A stretch of 64,000 nucleotides of DNA. It comes from Gnetum montanum (taxonomy: Eukaryota > Streptophyta > Gnetopsida > Gnetales > Gnetaceae). Shown here piece by piece: positions 1-11,659 of this stretch (within the stretch, counting starts at the first letter, position 1; the number at the start of each line of letters is the position of its first letter). The stretch is from assembly GCA_015680685.1 (NCBI GenBank), contig MNCI01038293.1:303415-367414 (forward strand), in the 5' to 3' direction. A model generated the notes under the pieces. That model ran no database searches. It saw only the letters and a list, made by a program, of their open reading frames with translations, and was not told the origin of the DNA. A program made the position numbers and the translations under genes.

Positions 1-300
1 TTGATTAGTATCCCTATGTTTGAATGAAGTGCACAAGGAATTCATCAAGCAATGACATGACTTGAGAATACGGAAAGTGAAATTTCAACTAAGAGATAAG
101 GTTCTCTATTGGAGTCCCATACATGTACCCCAAAAAAAAAGTTCCAAATGTTGTGGGAGGAACCTTATATAATTGATGAAACCTTTTTCCCCAAGTCCAT
201 GACCATATACAAACCTAACAACCCACATAAAAAGTATTTGGTCAACATCCAACAAGTGAAGCTTTTCCACAAGCTAAGGTACCAGTACAACAAATCCCTC
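1..300 (+). pseudogene. pol remnant: C-terminal end of a Ty3 integrase
   Basis: This is the tail of a Ty3/gypsy polyprotein. It reads LRDKVLYW-like and then, after a frame change in the A-run near 128-136, a K-FQMLWEEPYIID segment. That is the small C-terminal integrase domain with its W..PY motif. Downstream comes KYLVNIQQVKLFHKL, matching the pol tail of the minus-strand element near 52535-52717 (KWLLVNMKQVKPFLKL). The frameshift and an in-frame stop at 97-99 make it non-functional. Only this last fragment of the element's pol is inside the window. Confidence 0.7.
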
Positions 301-1640
301 AAAGGATGGACAACCACACTCAATTATTTAGATCTCCTCCTTCCAACTCATTCATGGGGGAGATGGCCATCCATGGCTCTTTATTTTTTCTATTTTTTTT
401 ATTTCTCACATTTTTTATTTTGCAAGTTATTTTTTTTACAACTTTTGATTTTCAAATTTTTCCTATTTTTACACCATTATTAGTACGTTTGAATCTTTCT
501 TAAATATTTCTACACTTTCTTATATATTTTCCTTTGTTTTTTTTCAGTGTGATTTTTAAGTTTTTGCTAATAAAATGTGCTTTATGCCAATAGGACACAA
601 TGGTGCTATAGCTACTACTAATAGTGGTTTTTGCTTTATGTTTTTGGTTTGCTAATGTCTAGTTTCTATTTTTAAATTTTTGTACCAATGGCTTAGTCAT
701 GGTTTCTTTTTCATGGAACAAGTAGTGAGTCCATGACATCTACACATCCACAAACTCTATGGTTTTCCTTGTTTCGAAAGTTTGAGGTCCCTTTTTATTA
801 AATCAACTTTTAATAAATTTGTGAGCTTGGTAGGTTTTAGAATTGGAAAGGATCTAAAGATTTGTACAGTAGGTGGCTTCAAGAAGACTCAATACTCTTT
901 GTACTCTTCTACTTGGGTGCTCGAGTGTTTTCCTGGACTTCTTACCATTCCATGTTATCCAAAACTAATAAAGTATTTACATGGTGTGGCTTCCACCCAA
1001 AAAGAAAAAAAAATAAAAGAAGAGGAAAAAGGAAAAAAAATAAAACATGATGGGAATCCAAAGCACACTGCTTAAATAAATAAATTTGCTACAAGAACTA
1101 GTTATGAGACTAGAAAAACATGTCTCCCATGCCTCAAGATCCCCTCTAACTAAGGCCCTCTCTCACTTCCTACTTCTTTTTTTTTCTCTTTATGGAATGA
1201 TGGTTGTTTTATGGATGCACTTTTGTGTCTTGATGGGGTGGATTAAACTTGGAGTGGTGATGTGAAGTCAATGAAAGTGATTGATTTTGGTTTGGACTAA
1301 GGATGGTTCTTATCAGGTCATTTAAAAAAAAAATCCATAAGGAACTTCTTATGACCTCAATTCAAAATTCTATTCCACCTTCTCCATCATCCATCTATGC
1401 TAATTATAATTCACCTCACTACCAAAGTTCATGTTCATGATTTCATGTCTTGGTCTAAAGTATTTGAATTCTTAGGTAGAATCTTTCAGCTTTTGATCCT
1501 TAACTTTCATCAACCATTAATCACCTATGGGGCCCATGGACTCCTTAGGTTGAGGTTACATAAGAGAAAATAAGGCATGTGCCTACTATGCAAAGGATCC
1601 ACTTACATATCCCTTTGTTCGGTTTGTTAAAAACCTTACA
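1..1640 (+). mobile_element. Athila-like Ty3/gypsy element, 3' fragment
   Basis: The stretch starts inside the last part of pol and continues into the downstream non-coding region. Its 960-1640 part matches, in reverse complement, the region behind the pol gene of the minus-strand element at 51350-51995. Shared blocks include AAAGCACAC, AGAACTAGTTATG and a GGACTCCTTAGGTTGAGG-like block. The same blocks in the same order in both places identify one family. The left end lies outside the window. The 300-960 part is AT-rich, with T-rich runs, and I see no conserved coding in it. Confidence 0.7.
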
Positions 1641-1883
1641 CTTAGGCATTCTTGTAAGCAGAATCTTTTGTACACCCATCTTCTACATCAAACCATGTGC
1701 TCCTTTACATATTTTATTTAATATAAACATTCTTCATCAATTTTTTTAATTTTTGAGTTTTCAAAGATCCTCTTCAATGATTTTATCATATTCTTGGCTC
1801 TTCTAGAACTCCATGAATCCCAAATTCATTGAAAAAATTCATTATATTTTTTTACATTTTCAAATTTCAAATTTTTGCCTATG

Positions 1884-1932
1884 GGCCTCATATATTGGGC
1901 TCTATCAACAAAGAAGACCCATATATGAGGCC
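1884..1932. repeat. Small hairpin, 17-bp arms
   Basis: GGCCTCATATATTGGGC at 1884-1900 pairs with GACCCATATATGAGGCC at 1916-1932 across a 15-base loop, with two mismatches. It lies just outside the left arm of the larger foldback repeat. Confidence 0.7.
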
Positions 1933-1961
1933 TTGTATATGGGGACCTATCAATAAAAGGG

Positions 1962-2162
1962 AAAAATACTATATATATACGTGACCCCACTTTGAAAATT
2001 TTACATTTTCTCTCAAATGCCAAATNTCATGGCTAAAGAATAGAATGATTTGGATAAATGATTAGAAAGTTAAGAGCTCTAAAAATTTGAAAAACTCATT
2101 TGGCATTTGGGAGAAAATGTAAAATTTTCAAAGTGGGGTCACGTATATATATAGTANATTTT
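1962..2162. repeat. Foldback repeat, about 60-bp inverted arms
   Basis: The left arm (about 1962-2027) and right arm (about 2096-2162) are near-perfect inverted copies around a 70-base spacer. Both contain ACGTGACCCCACTTTGAAAA and TTTTACATTTTCTC blocks. An undetermined base (n) lies at 2026 and another at 2157, near the edges of the structure. It may be a MITE-like or foldback element. No protein is encoded and I could not identify a target duplication. Confidence 0.75.
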
Positions 2163-2412
2163 TTATAGAAATTTTTTTGTCATTATTCTAACTCCCACAA
2201 GGGTTTAACTAAGAAATCAACTATTAAACACCAAAGTACAAGAGTTAAACCTTTCCAACAATCTCTAGTGACATTTACAATAAATAATTAATAAAATAAT
2301 TAATTTTCCATGGTCCAACCTTGGCCAAAGTGTAACTAACTAACGAGAGAAGGTATTCAAAAATTTAAAGTTACATATTATATCTACTAATCCATGGATA
2401 TGTTGTGATCAA

Positions 2413-5200
2413 AGATGGCACCAAAACGAAAGCACATGCAAAAAGAAAAACCATCTCAACCAAGGGAGCAACAACCTAGAATCAGAAGAGGCTAAGAATA
2501 GGCCTAAGAAGAACTACTTGCAATCCATGCCACAAATCTTCTTAGGGAAGAGACAGAAGTGGAATCTATCAAACAAATTCTAGAACCAACAACAACAATA
2601 GAATACTCCCACTGGTATGATGCTTTAGCACCATAAGTAAATCTCAAGGTGACCTTGACAAATGCTTTCTTGAATTAGATCAGATCATGAGAGGTCTAGA
2701 AAGTAATGCTCCAAGAGTTAAACTTTGGCCCATTCCTAGAGCAAGCACCAAAATAATTGTAGGACCAAATAAAGGCATCTTCCATGTGACCAATCATGAC
2801 TTCCATCAGGGAGTGGTACATGGGAGAGACATTCTTATTCTAGAACACCAGGTAGCCTAGATCAATGGTAAAAATCAAGGACATCTTAGTGTCCTACTCA
2901 GTGTAGGCCATTGTTGTAGTGCTTAGGTTCCTAAAAACAGGGACAAGTCTTACTAAGATCCCAATGCAAGTAGATCCCAACATCAAGAAAGAATGGGCTC
3001 AATGGTGCTATAGTGTTGACTGCAAGGAGTTTGGCATGTTAACACCAATAGAAAGGATACATTACAAGATTGTGGCCTTCCACCTTAATCCCATGGTGAG
3101 GCTAAGTAAAATCACTACCTTCTCTACCCAAGCATGCATCGCTTTGAGTGGGAGATTCTACATCAACCTTCCACAACTAATCTATCTATAGATGGAGAAG
3201 TAGTCTAAAGAAAATGAATGTGGAAGGAAGACACTCCCCTTCCCATACCTCATTAGGAAACTTTGTTAGAGGGGAGGAATAGCCCATTACACCAGCAATG
3301 TTATTAGGTATGTTACAACTACCAACTGGGTAGAAATAATGAAAGGAAAAACACCTACAATGACTATCCAAGAAGAGGAGTAGCAACCAACACCTTCACC
3401 TGCCACTCAAAAAACTATACTAGACATCTCTACAACTACCCAACAGTTGCATGAATATCAAGAATGGCTCTTGAGAAAATAAGAGTAATGATCAAGCATG
3501 AGTTGCAGGGACCCATCCATGTATAGAATAGCAATGCATCACCTAAATGAGGTGGCCAAAATAATCAATTTGATGGATGGAGGTGGACCCATCTTCTTAG
3601 CCCAAAGAGCACAATTTCTTGCAAGTTGAATTCAAGCACTAAAGAGGTCATAGTATCTCTCATAGAATAAGAATCACTTCTAGAAATATCTAAAAATGTT
3701 GTGACCTTCTTTATGAGATTGAAGAAGGATGAAAGGGTAATTTTATTAGTGATGAAGCACCAGGGACAAGAGACTATAGCAGAAGTGATTGCTAACCATA
3801 TTGCCAAAATGCTCAATGCACCAGCATCATCTACACTAGACATCACTACACTCAAAGATGTGCAAATGTCCATAGGATTCACAAGTAACAAAATAAATAC
3901 AACATAATATGAAGATTTTCTAGACTAACTGGTGGGAACTAGACAACCACTTATGAATATCTTTGACCTTCTAGACAACATTACTACAACCCAATCAGAG
4001 TTTCTAGAAGCAAGGGGCAAGAATATCATCTTGCAGGAGCAACTCAAAATAGCCAAGAAGCTAAACAAATGCTTGGCTATAGAAGTTGCTGAATTAAAAA
4101 CCTAAATTTCCAACCTCACATTTCTCAACCTGACATTAACAAGAAATGAAGCTATGAAATAGCTTCACACTAAATAAAATTGGGTTGATGGTGCAATGGA
4201 GATGGTGGTGTTCTACCGACCCTTGGTAGAGGCCACATAGCACAAGATTCAAAAGGCATTGGATCAGACCTACTATGAGAACATATAATTGACCATAGAG
4301 AACCATCACATGAGAAATGTTGATGAGCATAAATAACAATTAATCAATTTCATCCATCAATAGCAGGTGAAAATTTCCAAAGAAAACACAAAACTAAGGA
4401 AATTGGTAGCAGAAAATAGAAATCTCATGGGGGAGGTTCAGACCCTTCACTAGAAAACTACAATCAAGGTAATCACCTAGAAATTGCATGCTCTCAAATT
4501 TGAGAGAGTTAAAGACCATTACAGAGAACATGTTAGTTTACAAAAGGAAGTAAATGAAAAATATATCCAGGTGGCAAAGGTAAAAGTAAATGAAATCTTC
4601 CAACAACTCTGATAAGGAAAAGATGGCAACCCATCGTTGATGGGATAAATGCCTACAACAGAGCAAAAATCTATGTAAAGGAGTTGCAAATTAAAGAGAT
4701 GATGGAATACATGGAGCTCACTAATCTCTATTACGCAAATTTGGCCATGTTGATTGTTGGATGATTGTGGTTAGAATTGGAGAAACAAGTGGCTAGATTG
4801 TACTTGTTGTACAAGGTCAAGTTCAAGCATTACAAAGACACAAAGCAAAAGCTTGCAGTGGTAAACGTTGAACTTGAAGTTCTCAAAGCACAATTCACTG
4901 ATCAATGATCAATTACTAAGAACTTGATCAAGAGGATGAACAACTACCAAAAACTGCAAAACGTAGTCAAGGTGTTCGATATCAAATGTAAATAGTTAGC
5001 TGGCTGGTTTGTCAACATAAAGGAGATGTTCCCAATAATGCCCTATCCGTGGGATATCCCCATTCCAGCCCACATTGGTGATGCTACATGAATTTTGAAT
5101 GATCCTCAAAGAAGGGAAGAAAAGATGAAGGCATTACTAGATGCCTTTTGCCTTCCACTAGAGGTTGCAACCATCACAAGACAACCATAGCTACCTTAGC
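2413..5200 (+). pseudogene. Decayed long ORF with C-terminal coiled coil, unidentified
   Basis: A start at 2413 reads MAPKRKHMQ. It is followed by a chain of segments that stay coding-like through many stops. Around 2919-3191 a segment contains IKKEWAQWCYSV and LNPMVRLSKI, then RFYINLPQLIYL. From about 3950 to 4610 there is a heptad-like, charged stretch (LQEQLKIAKKLNK, ENTKLRKLVAENRNLMGEV) typical of a coiled coil. The original protein may have been about 900 residues. Most breaks are TAG or TAA where Gln would fit. I cannot name it. Large extra ORFs of this style occur in plant LTR elements, and the neighbouring LTR and pol fragments on the same strand fit that. I see no membrane segment or signal peptide. 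Confidence 0.5.
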
Positions 5201-5268
5201 TACTGAATGTACTTAAATCTTATGAGGGTCCTTCAGAACCTCAAGAACTTGCATTGTTGTAATAGGAC

Positions 5269-5598
5269 AAAGTAGGATTGGATGCTTATGTTAGGACTAG
5301 TTAGAGATTAGTTAGTTAGTTAAACTAAATTAGTTGTTAAATTACTTCATCTCTCTACTTTAAACACTAAAGAACATAAAACACAAAATAATAAAAATCA
5401 TATGCCTCAATTACAGTTAACCATACCATGTGCATCACAAGTGTAATCGAGAAGACAACGAATAACTTTTAGGGCAAGGTTCACTTCCTAGAAGACTACT
5501 GTACCAAAAACTATCGACTCTATGAAATTCGACTGAATCACGCGTGAACATTTCATGATTTGTACGGTTGGTTGTAGGGGTACCTCGACCACTCGTCA
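5269..5598 (+). repeat. Partial LTR of the Athila-like family, plus orientation
   Basis: This segment is the reverse complement of 7280-7575, with which it shares GGATGCTTATGTTAGGACTA, the TTACTTCATCTCTCTACTTTAA-type block and a GGGGTACCT...CTCGTCA end. It ends with CA at 5598, as expected for an LTR 3' end. Only the last 330 bases of the roughly 1-kb LTR are recognisable. Confidence 0.65.
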
Positions 5599-6764
5599 CT
5601 ATCCAAGGCCACTATAAAAAGGCCTAAAGGATAGTAAAAAAGGGAGAGAATTGGAAGAAGTAACTTTGAAGAATATTGAAGATTTCTTGTAAAGCATAGC
5701 TTGCTAAAGACATAAATTCAACTACTTTGTTTTAATCATGTGGGTTCATTTCTTCCCATTTTTTTAGTTACTTATAGTTTACATAGCATTGTTCTTGGCA
5801 TGTAACTTTGGGATTTTTTCTAGGTTGCCTTTATAGCTTTATTTTTGCACAATATTAGACTTCTATTAAGGTTTTCTATAAAAGACTTATGTTTAGAAAA
5901 GCCTTTAGGGTAATTTAATAGTAATTTCTTAATGAAATTTCCTATTTTAAGCATAGATAATCTAGGAAAATATTTGGTATTTTGAGACAACTGAAATAGT
6001 TTCATTGTTTTAAAGTGTATTAGCTTGGTATTTCGATCCTAAAATTGTCAAATTTTTTGAAGGCCCTATTGAATGAAATTCTTGACAACTATTAACTAGC
6101 CAAAATGGAAACTCATACTTTGCCATTGATCCAACATTTTTGATAATGTAAAAAGATTGTCCTTTATGAAATTGCTTGTTGAGGTCAGAGGGTTTAGACA
6201 ATTTGTAGTTAGATTGAATTGGAATAGCTTTATCATGAAGTATTTCCTTATGTTAGGTTATCTTGATTAAATATTTTAGATTTCACATAAATCTTCTTTC
6301 TTTTTCTAGGTCCATTGAATCTTACTCTATTTCTAGTTTTCTAGTGGAACTTTCTCTCTCAGGGAAATTAGGAATAGATTGGTAGAATTGTAATTAAATT
6401 ATTTTGCAAGATTTTAATTGTTATAATTAATTTACTATAGGGACTATATAGACTAAGTGACCTGACAAAATAGAAAGCTTCAACTACTCAAAATATTTGA
6501 CAAAGTTAGTTGAATTTGTTTCATGATAGCCAATTACAGTTTCATACACAACCCATCCACCTCAACATTCACAACAACAAACACATAATTACATTTAGTT
6601 CATTTCATAACCACTGAGTCTATTTGGAGGTATCTTGGCCTTGGTATTGCCAAAGACCAACAAGCACCTAAACCCTATTTGAAAAACACCTTTGTTTCCC
6701 ATAACCAAAGTCATTGGCCTGAAAGCCAATTCATTAGTAGTCTGGTCCCAAATGATCACCAATA
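5599..6764 (+). repeat. Element B 5' LTR, truncated (R/U5 part)
   Basis: It matches 50140-51344 almost throughout, for example GAAGAATATTGAAGATTTCT, then the TTAGACTTCTATTAAGG block, and TATTTGGAGGTATC near the end. The copy ends CCAATA where the other ends CCAACA, a CA-to-TA change at the LTR terminus. The upstream U3 part is missing. Confidence 0.7.
5613..5620 (+). promoter_or_regulatory. TATA box of element B LTR
   Basis: TATAAAAA within CACTATAAAAAGGCC. The matching position in the right LTR reads CACTACAAAAAGGC, a decayed form. Transcription would start some 30 bases downstream, in the shared GAGAGAATTGGAA block. Confidence 0.55.
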
Positions 6765-6771
6765 GTTATTT

Positions 6772-6787
6772 TGGAACTAGAAGGCAT
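6772..6787 (+). other. Primer binding site of element B
   Basis: TGGAACTAGAAGGCAT begins 8 bases after the LTR end. The inner Tat-like element has TGGAACTAGAAGGAGG at the same place behind its LTR (31599-31584, minus). The matching sequence and spacing support a tRNA primer site. I have not assigned the tRNA. Confidence 0.6.
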
Positions 6788-7134
6788 GTAAAACATTTGT
6801 TACCTAAGTTGATTACATTCAAAGAGATCAATAGTCCTAGAACACCAATAGTTCTTTTTGTTTTGCTAGGAGGTCTTTAAATTTTAGATACTATTTTGGG
6901 TTCAGGACCAAACGAACTGATAGTTTAGAAGATTTCAAAGGTTCTAAAGAAATTCTTAATTATAAGACTAATTATTCATTAAAAAAGGAATAAAAGAAAG
7001 TTCTTGAGTTTGGAACAAGTATTGGAGTAACGACTAGAAGGATAAGAAGATAACCCCTTCTATCTAGTTTATTAGTCTATAAGAGAAGAGGAAATAAATT
7101 TAAGAGTTCAACAATCAAAAGGAATTCTAATAGG
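6788..7134 (+). other. Element B leader, no gene seen
   Basis: AT-rich sequence between the primer site and the first coding-like ATG. No conserved ORF or repeat is visible. Confidence 0.5.
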
Positions 7135-7279
7135 ATGGCAAATCGTTGACAAAGAGTTACACCATTAGGATTTCAAAATTACAATGATATTCCTAAGCTA
7201 GTTAATAAATATTTCTTTGAGCCTCTCATTCATAGAAAATCTTTCTTAACTAGAGAATACATCTACTTATTTGAGTTAG
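7135..7279 (+). pseudogene. Possible element B gag start, cut by an LTR
   Basis: An ATG at 7135 opens a frame with one early TGA stop (codon 5). It then reads QRVTPLGFQNYNDIPKLV and on to REYIYLFEL, where the LTR at 7280 begins. It lies where gag should start, behind the LTR and primer site. I do not recognise a domain. The assignment rests on position and on the open frame. Confidence 0.35.
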
Positions 7280-7977
7280 TGATGAGTAGTGAAGGTACCC
7301 CTATGCTCAACCATAAGAATTATGAAGTGTTCATGCACGATCCAGTCAAATTCTATGAACTCTATGTCTTCTAGTACACTAGTTGTCTAGAAAGTAAACC
7401 CTACCCTAATGGTCATTTTTTGTCTTCCCAGTTACATTGACGAAGATATGGTTAAGTGTAATTGAGGCATATGATTTTTATTATTTTATGTTTTATGTTC
7501 CTTGATTCTTAAAGTAGAGAGATGAAGTAATTTAATTTAATTTAACTACTTAACTAGTCCTAACATAAGCATCTGATCCCACTTTCCATACACATCTTGA
7601 GTACACATATCCACTATGGGGTTACCAAGCGCTACGCTACTGGGTGCATCAAGAAATAACACTATTAGGATTACCAAGGGAATACATGTTTACACTCGAA
7701 GTGGTTGTACTTATGTATTTAATCTATTTAGCTTAATTAATTAACTAATTGCTTAATGTCTAATTTAGCTTAATTAATGGCATAACTAATGAAGATAATA
7801 AATGCATAAATAAATTATTAATCTATTCTAAGTGTTGCAAGGTTTGATCAAAAGCCTTGTCTTTATTGTTGTACATACTAGTGTGGTTCAGGTACAATAG
7901 TGCTCAAATAAAGATCTATATACTTTTTGACTCCTATTGCAGGCACTCAAATAAATATTCTAACTTTCAAATGGAAA
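7280..7977 (-). repeat. LTR of the Athila-like family, solo fragment
   Basis: It starts TGATGAGTAGTG, like the LTRs at 58947 (TGATGAGCAATA) and 61713 (TGATGAGTAGCA). The similarity continues through GAGGCATATGATTTTTATT, the ACCAAG...GCTACGCTACTGGG block and CACTCAAATAAATATTCTAAC. There is no matching primer site to its left, so it is not a 5' LTR with its internal region. The far end is uncertain: likeness fades after about 7977. A GTTAG before 7280 recurs at 8300, a weak hint of a target duplication. Confidence 0.65.
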
Positions 7978-8040
7978 AACTATACATTTTAATAGACATG
8001 TTCATTGTAGTTTTTTAATAGAAAAATATACCAATCTTTT
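7978..8040 (+). pseudogene. RT active-site block, isolated
   Basis: In one frame 7983-8036 reads IDMFIVVF, two stops, then NIPIFS. This has the form of the Ty3 RT segment ending in Y/F-L-D-D. The same DNA block recurs at 9141-9172, in front of the outer element. It may be a leftover of a duplication or of another copy. Confidence 0.35.
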
Positions 8041-8313
8041 CTTGGCCCAGTTTGGCAATTAATTAGATCAACAACAACTATAACATGGGCTAGTACAAGC
8101 CAAGTAAGGAGCTAAAGAGCCAATTAGATATTTCAACATTAAGTTTCAACAAATTTATGGGATCTTTTAATGATAGTATATACCATTAGATGAAATGCTT
8201 AGAGATACCTATCTTAAGGCTATGAATCCCATATTTCAATCTAGTTAAGAAGAACTCCAAACTTGCTCATGTTAAATGACTACTATAGTGAAGCTATATA
8301 GTTAGGAAAATAG

Positions 8314-9120
8314 TTGAACTTGAATCATGAAGAGTTTATTACAACTCAAAAAAGAGAAGAGAAAATGATGATTCCTGTACAATATTTTGCTCAACTTAAA
8401 GCCTTACTAGGGCTATCTTGTACTAAGATAGAACAAGAGTTAGAAAGTAGAGAATCTGACAATGGACAATTAATGAGAGATATGTCCAACAATATAGAGA
8501 AACTAGAAAAAGATTTCGTGAAATTTAAAATCAATGAGGAAAAGAAAAATAGGAAACATAAGCATCAAGATACTAAGTTAGTAGAAGATGAGGATGAAAG
8601 TGATCTTGCTATGTCTAACTTCCTTGATATTGAATTGGATAATGAGCTATCTAATGTTCATTATATAAGGAAATATTCTAACAATGGATCTAATGATACC
8701 TCTTCTCTATAAAGTTCTGAAAATAATATATCATCAAATGAAGAGTGTAAAAACAATGAAAAAAATGAATATAATATATGAAAAAGAAAGAAAGATTAAC
8801 TACTTCCAAGCCTCCAAATGTCATTTCTGATCCATCTACTAACAAAAAAGTTTTTTAAACAAGTAGAGGAGAGAAAAGAAAAAATAAAGAAGATCAAGTA
8901 GAGAAAATTACCCAAAATCAAAATTTTAATAAATGGATGAAGAAATTTGGCTTTTATGCAAATGGAGAATATGATTTGATTGAAGATCTTAAATATGTCA
9001 AGGCCAATATTAGTACATATTAATTATAATAGATAGGGGATCAGCAAAGAAAGGCTCTAGAGTTCAATAAAGATACAAAGAGAGTTGGAGAATCAAAATT
9101 AAGCTATATGTCTATTAAAA
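8314..9120 (+). pseudogene. Gag-like ORF of element B, charged and coiled-coil
   Basis: An open frame runs 8314-8712 (132 codons). It is acidic and lysine-rich, with a coiled-coil stretch (IEQELESRESDNGQLMRD, NNIEKLEKDFVKFKINEEK). Beyond its stop the coding character continues with more breaks to about 9120 (KKYSLQLRYF at the end), rich in Lys and Asn. It lies between the LTR and RT of element B, which suggests the gag region. No zinc knuckle is visible. It could also be an unrelated ORF trapped there. Confidence 0.4.
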
Positions 9121-9179
9121 AGTATAGTTTACAATTAAGATATTTTAATAGACATGTTCATTGTGGTTTATTTAGAAAA
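9121..9179 (+). pseudogene. Element B RT, up to the YxDD box
   Basis: The frame ending at the outer LTR reads IDMFIVVYL and then GAA, the first codon of the D-D pair. The other half resumes right behind the outer element's far LTR at 45255 as GATAAT-ATT-ACC (D-N-I-T-I-F-S-K-K). GAAAA here and GATAA there look like a 5-bp target duplication with one change. Confidence 0.55.
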
Positions 9180-11083
9180 TGAAACACCACCAATTCTAGG
9201 CTTTTGTAGTTCAACAACAAATTTGTCCAAGTGTTAAAATCTGGCAAATGTTTCCTCAATCTAGTGTTATGCTCTACAATGTAGCTAGCATAACACATTC
9301 AACCCTATTTTGCAAGATTTTTCTAAGCGTCAGTAATGGTTTCATGAAATTTTTTCTAAGTGTCATGCTACACTCTCAATCTACCTACTACCCTCCCCCA
9401 ACATAGCTAGCATAGCACATACTTCCATGGCCAGTTTTCCCAAGTGTCAAGCTAGAAGTAATTAATGGTTTCTAAGGATGGATGAAACAATTTGGCAAAT
9501 TTTCTATCTCCCAAGCTATCATGCTTACTATGCTCCCCAGCGTATCCAACTTGACCCATGTCCTAGCTACTAGCTCGCCCAAGTGCTAGGCTAAAGTTTG
9601 TCAAAAGTGCTAAGGATGGACAAAACATTTTGGCAAATTTTCTATCTTTTAGGTTGCTATGCTCTACTATGCTTCAAAGCTTAGCAAGCATAACTTAGGT
9701 TCTAGTGCCCAATTTTGCCTAAGTTTTGGACAAGGATCTTTCAAGCTAGCTCTACATGGAAGACACATTTGGCACATTTCCTAACTTTTGAGGTTGCCTA
9801 TTCTACTACACCCCAAAGCATAGCCAATGTGCCATGAAGGAAGATTGTAGATTTCATCAAAATTTTTTAAAGTATCCCTACTATGCTCTCCAGTGTAGCC
9901 AGCATAACCAGAGTAAAAAAAATCAAAATCTACCACATTTTCACTAAGTGTTTTGTTACACTCTAGAGCATAGCCAACTTAACACTAGAAAAAAGGCTTC
10001 GATAGCCTCCAAAACTTGGCATCAGCAATTTTCCCAACAATGATGTTCCTCAGGCAGCAAAAATCACAATTTGCATTCCTTTTGGACCTCCCATTAATCC
10101 CCAAAATTTTCCCTACACTTGGCCCTACTCAAATGATGAGAAGATGTAGTCCCAAAGTGTAGTCTCCAAGTTGCATTGTCTTTGCACTATTTGTGGGTAC
10201 ATTGTGATCTCTCAAACTTTGGAACATGTAGTCTAGGCAATGTGGTCATAGTTTCATAGTCTATGGGTACCTATTTTTGTCCTTCATAGCATGACACCTT
10301 GCTACTCTCATGAGAGCATAACATGTCAGCATAACCTTATCTACAGTCATGCAATGTGGCACCTATTCTACATTTCATGTTAAACCTAGCCCTATAAATA
10401 CCCTAAAGATCAGCACTCTAGATGTTGGAAAATGAAAAGAACATCGAGCATTTGAGCATTCTGACCATCCTTGACACTACCACATCTAAGCACCCAAGCT
10501 TCACACTATGGTAATTACCAAAACACAGTACATCATTACACTTGCAGAACATGGAGATAACCAACCCAACAGGTTTAGCCTCCTTTGCAACCATTAGCTT
10601 TGCATCCCAAACATCCCAGAGACTATGACTACAGTACTACACCACCACTGTGTTTTCCTAATGTCGCGTACCATTCTCACCTCTTGTTTAGTAAAAGTTA
10701 CACTCCCTAGTTTTGCGGCCATGCATTTCTTTATTTTCAAGCTCTATTTCATTTCTTTTCTAAGAAATTTTTTTTCTCTAATACTAAGCATAACTCTTGC
10801 ATTTCTTCATTATTCAATACATATTTGCATGCTCACATCACTATTTTCAGGCTAGGACTCTCTGCTATGCTCTTATTTTCTATCCTGATGTCCGCACGTA
10901 ACGTTCTACAAACCCCTCTTACAAATTGTCACTCTAACACCATGTAAGTTCTTTTCTAATCGAACAAACCATTTAGGGCACCTCATTTCTATTTACCATC
11001 ACAACCCTCACATATATTCAAGGTTAGGCTATATGCCCATCAACCTATAGATGTTTTAGCCACCAACATTTTTGAATTTCATA
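9180..11083 (+). repeat. Outer element 5' LTR
   Basis: It begins TGAAACACCAC and ends TTTCATA (CA to TA). It matches 43379-45254 along its length, for example GTTATGCTCTACAATGTAGC and CAGAGACTATGACTACA. The first 900 bases contain imperfect repeats built on TTTTCTAAGTGT and on variants of a gap-separated TTACGCTC...GCATAGCCA pattern. The 10400-11070 part is shared and carries the likely R/U5. Confidence 0.85.
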
Positions 11084-11088
11084 ATTTT

Positions 11089-11105
11089 TGGTGCTAAAAT
11101 GAGGG
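11089..11105 (+). other. Primer binding site of outer element
   Basis: TGGTGCTAAAATGAGGG starts 6 bases past the LTR end. It resembles TGGAACTAGAAGGAGG of the inner element, allowing for decay. Confidence 0.5.
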
Positions 11106-11659
11106 CTTCCCATTCCTTTTGTGTTCAAGGATAGTCCCATGTGCTTTCTACACCCCCATTACTAGTGGCAAGCTAATGTAGAAATAACACCCTTATGGAC
11201 CTACCACAATAGTAGCTAGATCATAGGCCAACGCAAGAGTCACTTGCATTTTAGTTGGTGTAGATTAGTCCTAATTGTTGATTCCCCTGGAACCCTATGG
11301 GATGAAAGCCCAACTATGTCCATCGTGTTAAGCTCTAAGTGCTCTAGAGAGCATAAAAAACCTTCAAAGTGTAACAATCTCTTTAAGCATAATGAGTGTA
11401 ATACTAGAGATAGTCACTTTTTCATAACATTTCCAGAGTTAGTCATTTTTGGCTTCCTTTCATAGCTTGTATACTTGGTCATTTTCTTTTGACATTTTTA
11501 GCCCTTTCTTTCCTTACATTTTTCTACACAACAACATGAACCCCATCAACACCTTGACCACTACCTTGAGCATGGAGGTGGTTTGTTCCATTCAACAAGT
11601 GGGAGACATTGAGCAAACGCTTAGCCCTATACAACCATAATTATAGTCTCTCAGAGTGC
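11106..11659 (+). other. Outer element leader, no gene seen
   Basis: Untranslated leader between the primer site and the first gag-like coding. Short frames here show no likeness to the inner element's gag and are probably chance. Confidence 0.4.

Noticed and set aside
782-1075. 97-codon frame ending in a Lys-rich tail
   Set aside because: The tail comes from an A-rich run and the region matches a non-coding block at 51770-51995.
2413-5200. Retroviral envelope-like gene
   Set aside because: I see no signal peptide or membrane segment; the sequence is charged and coiled-coil.
10625-11640. Small + frames in the outer LTR and leader
   Set aside because: They are not conserved in the second LTR or in the inner element.
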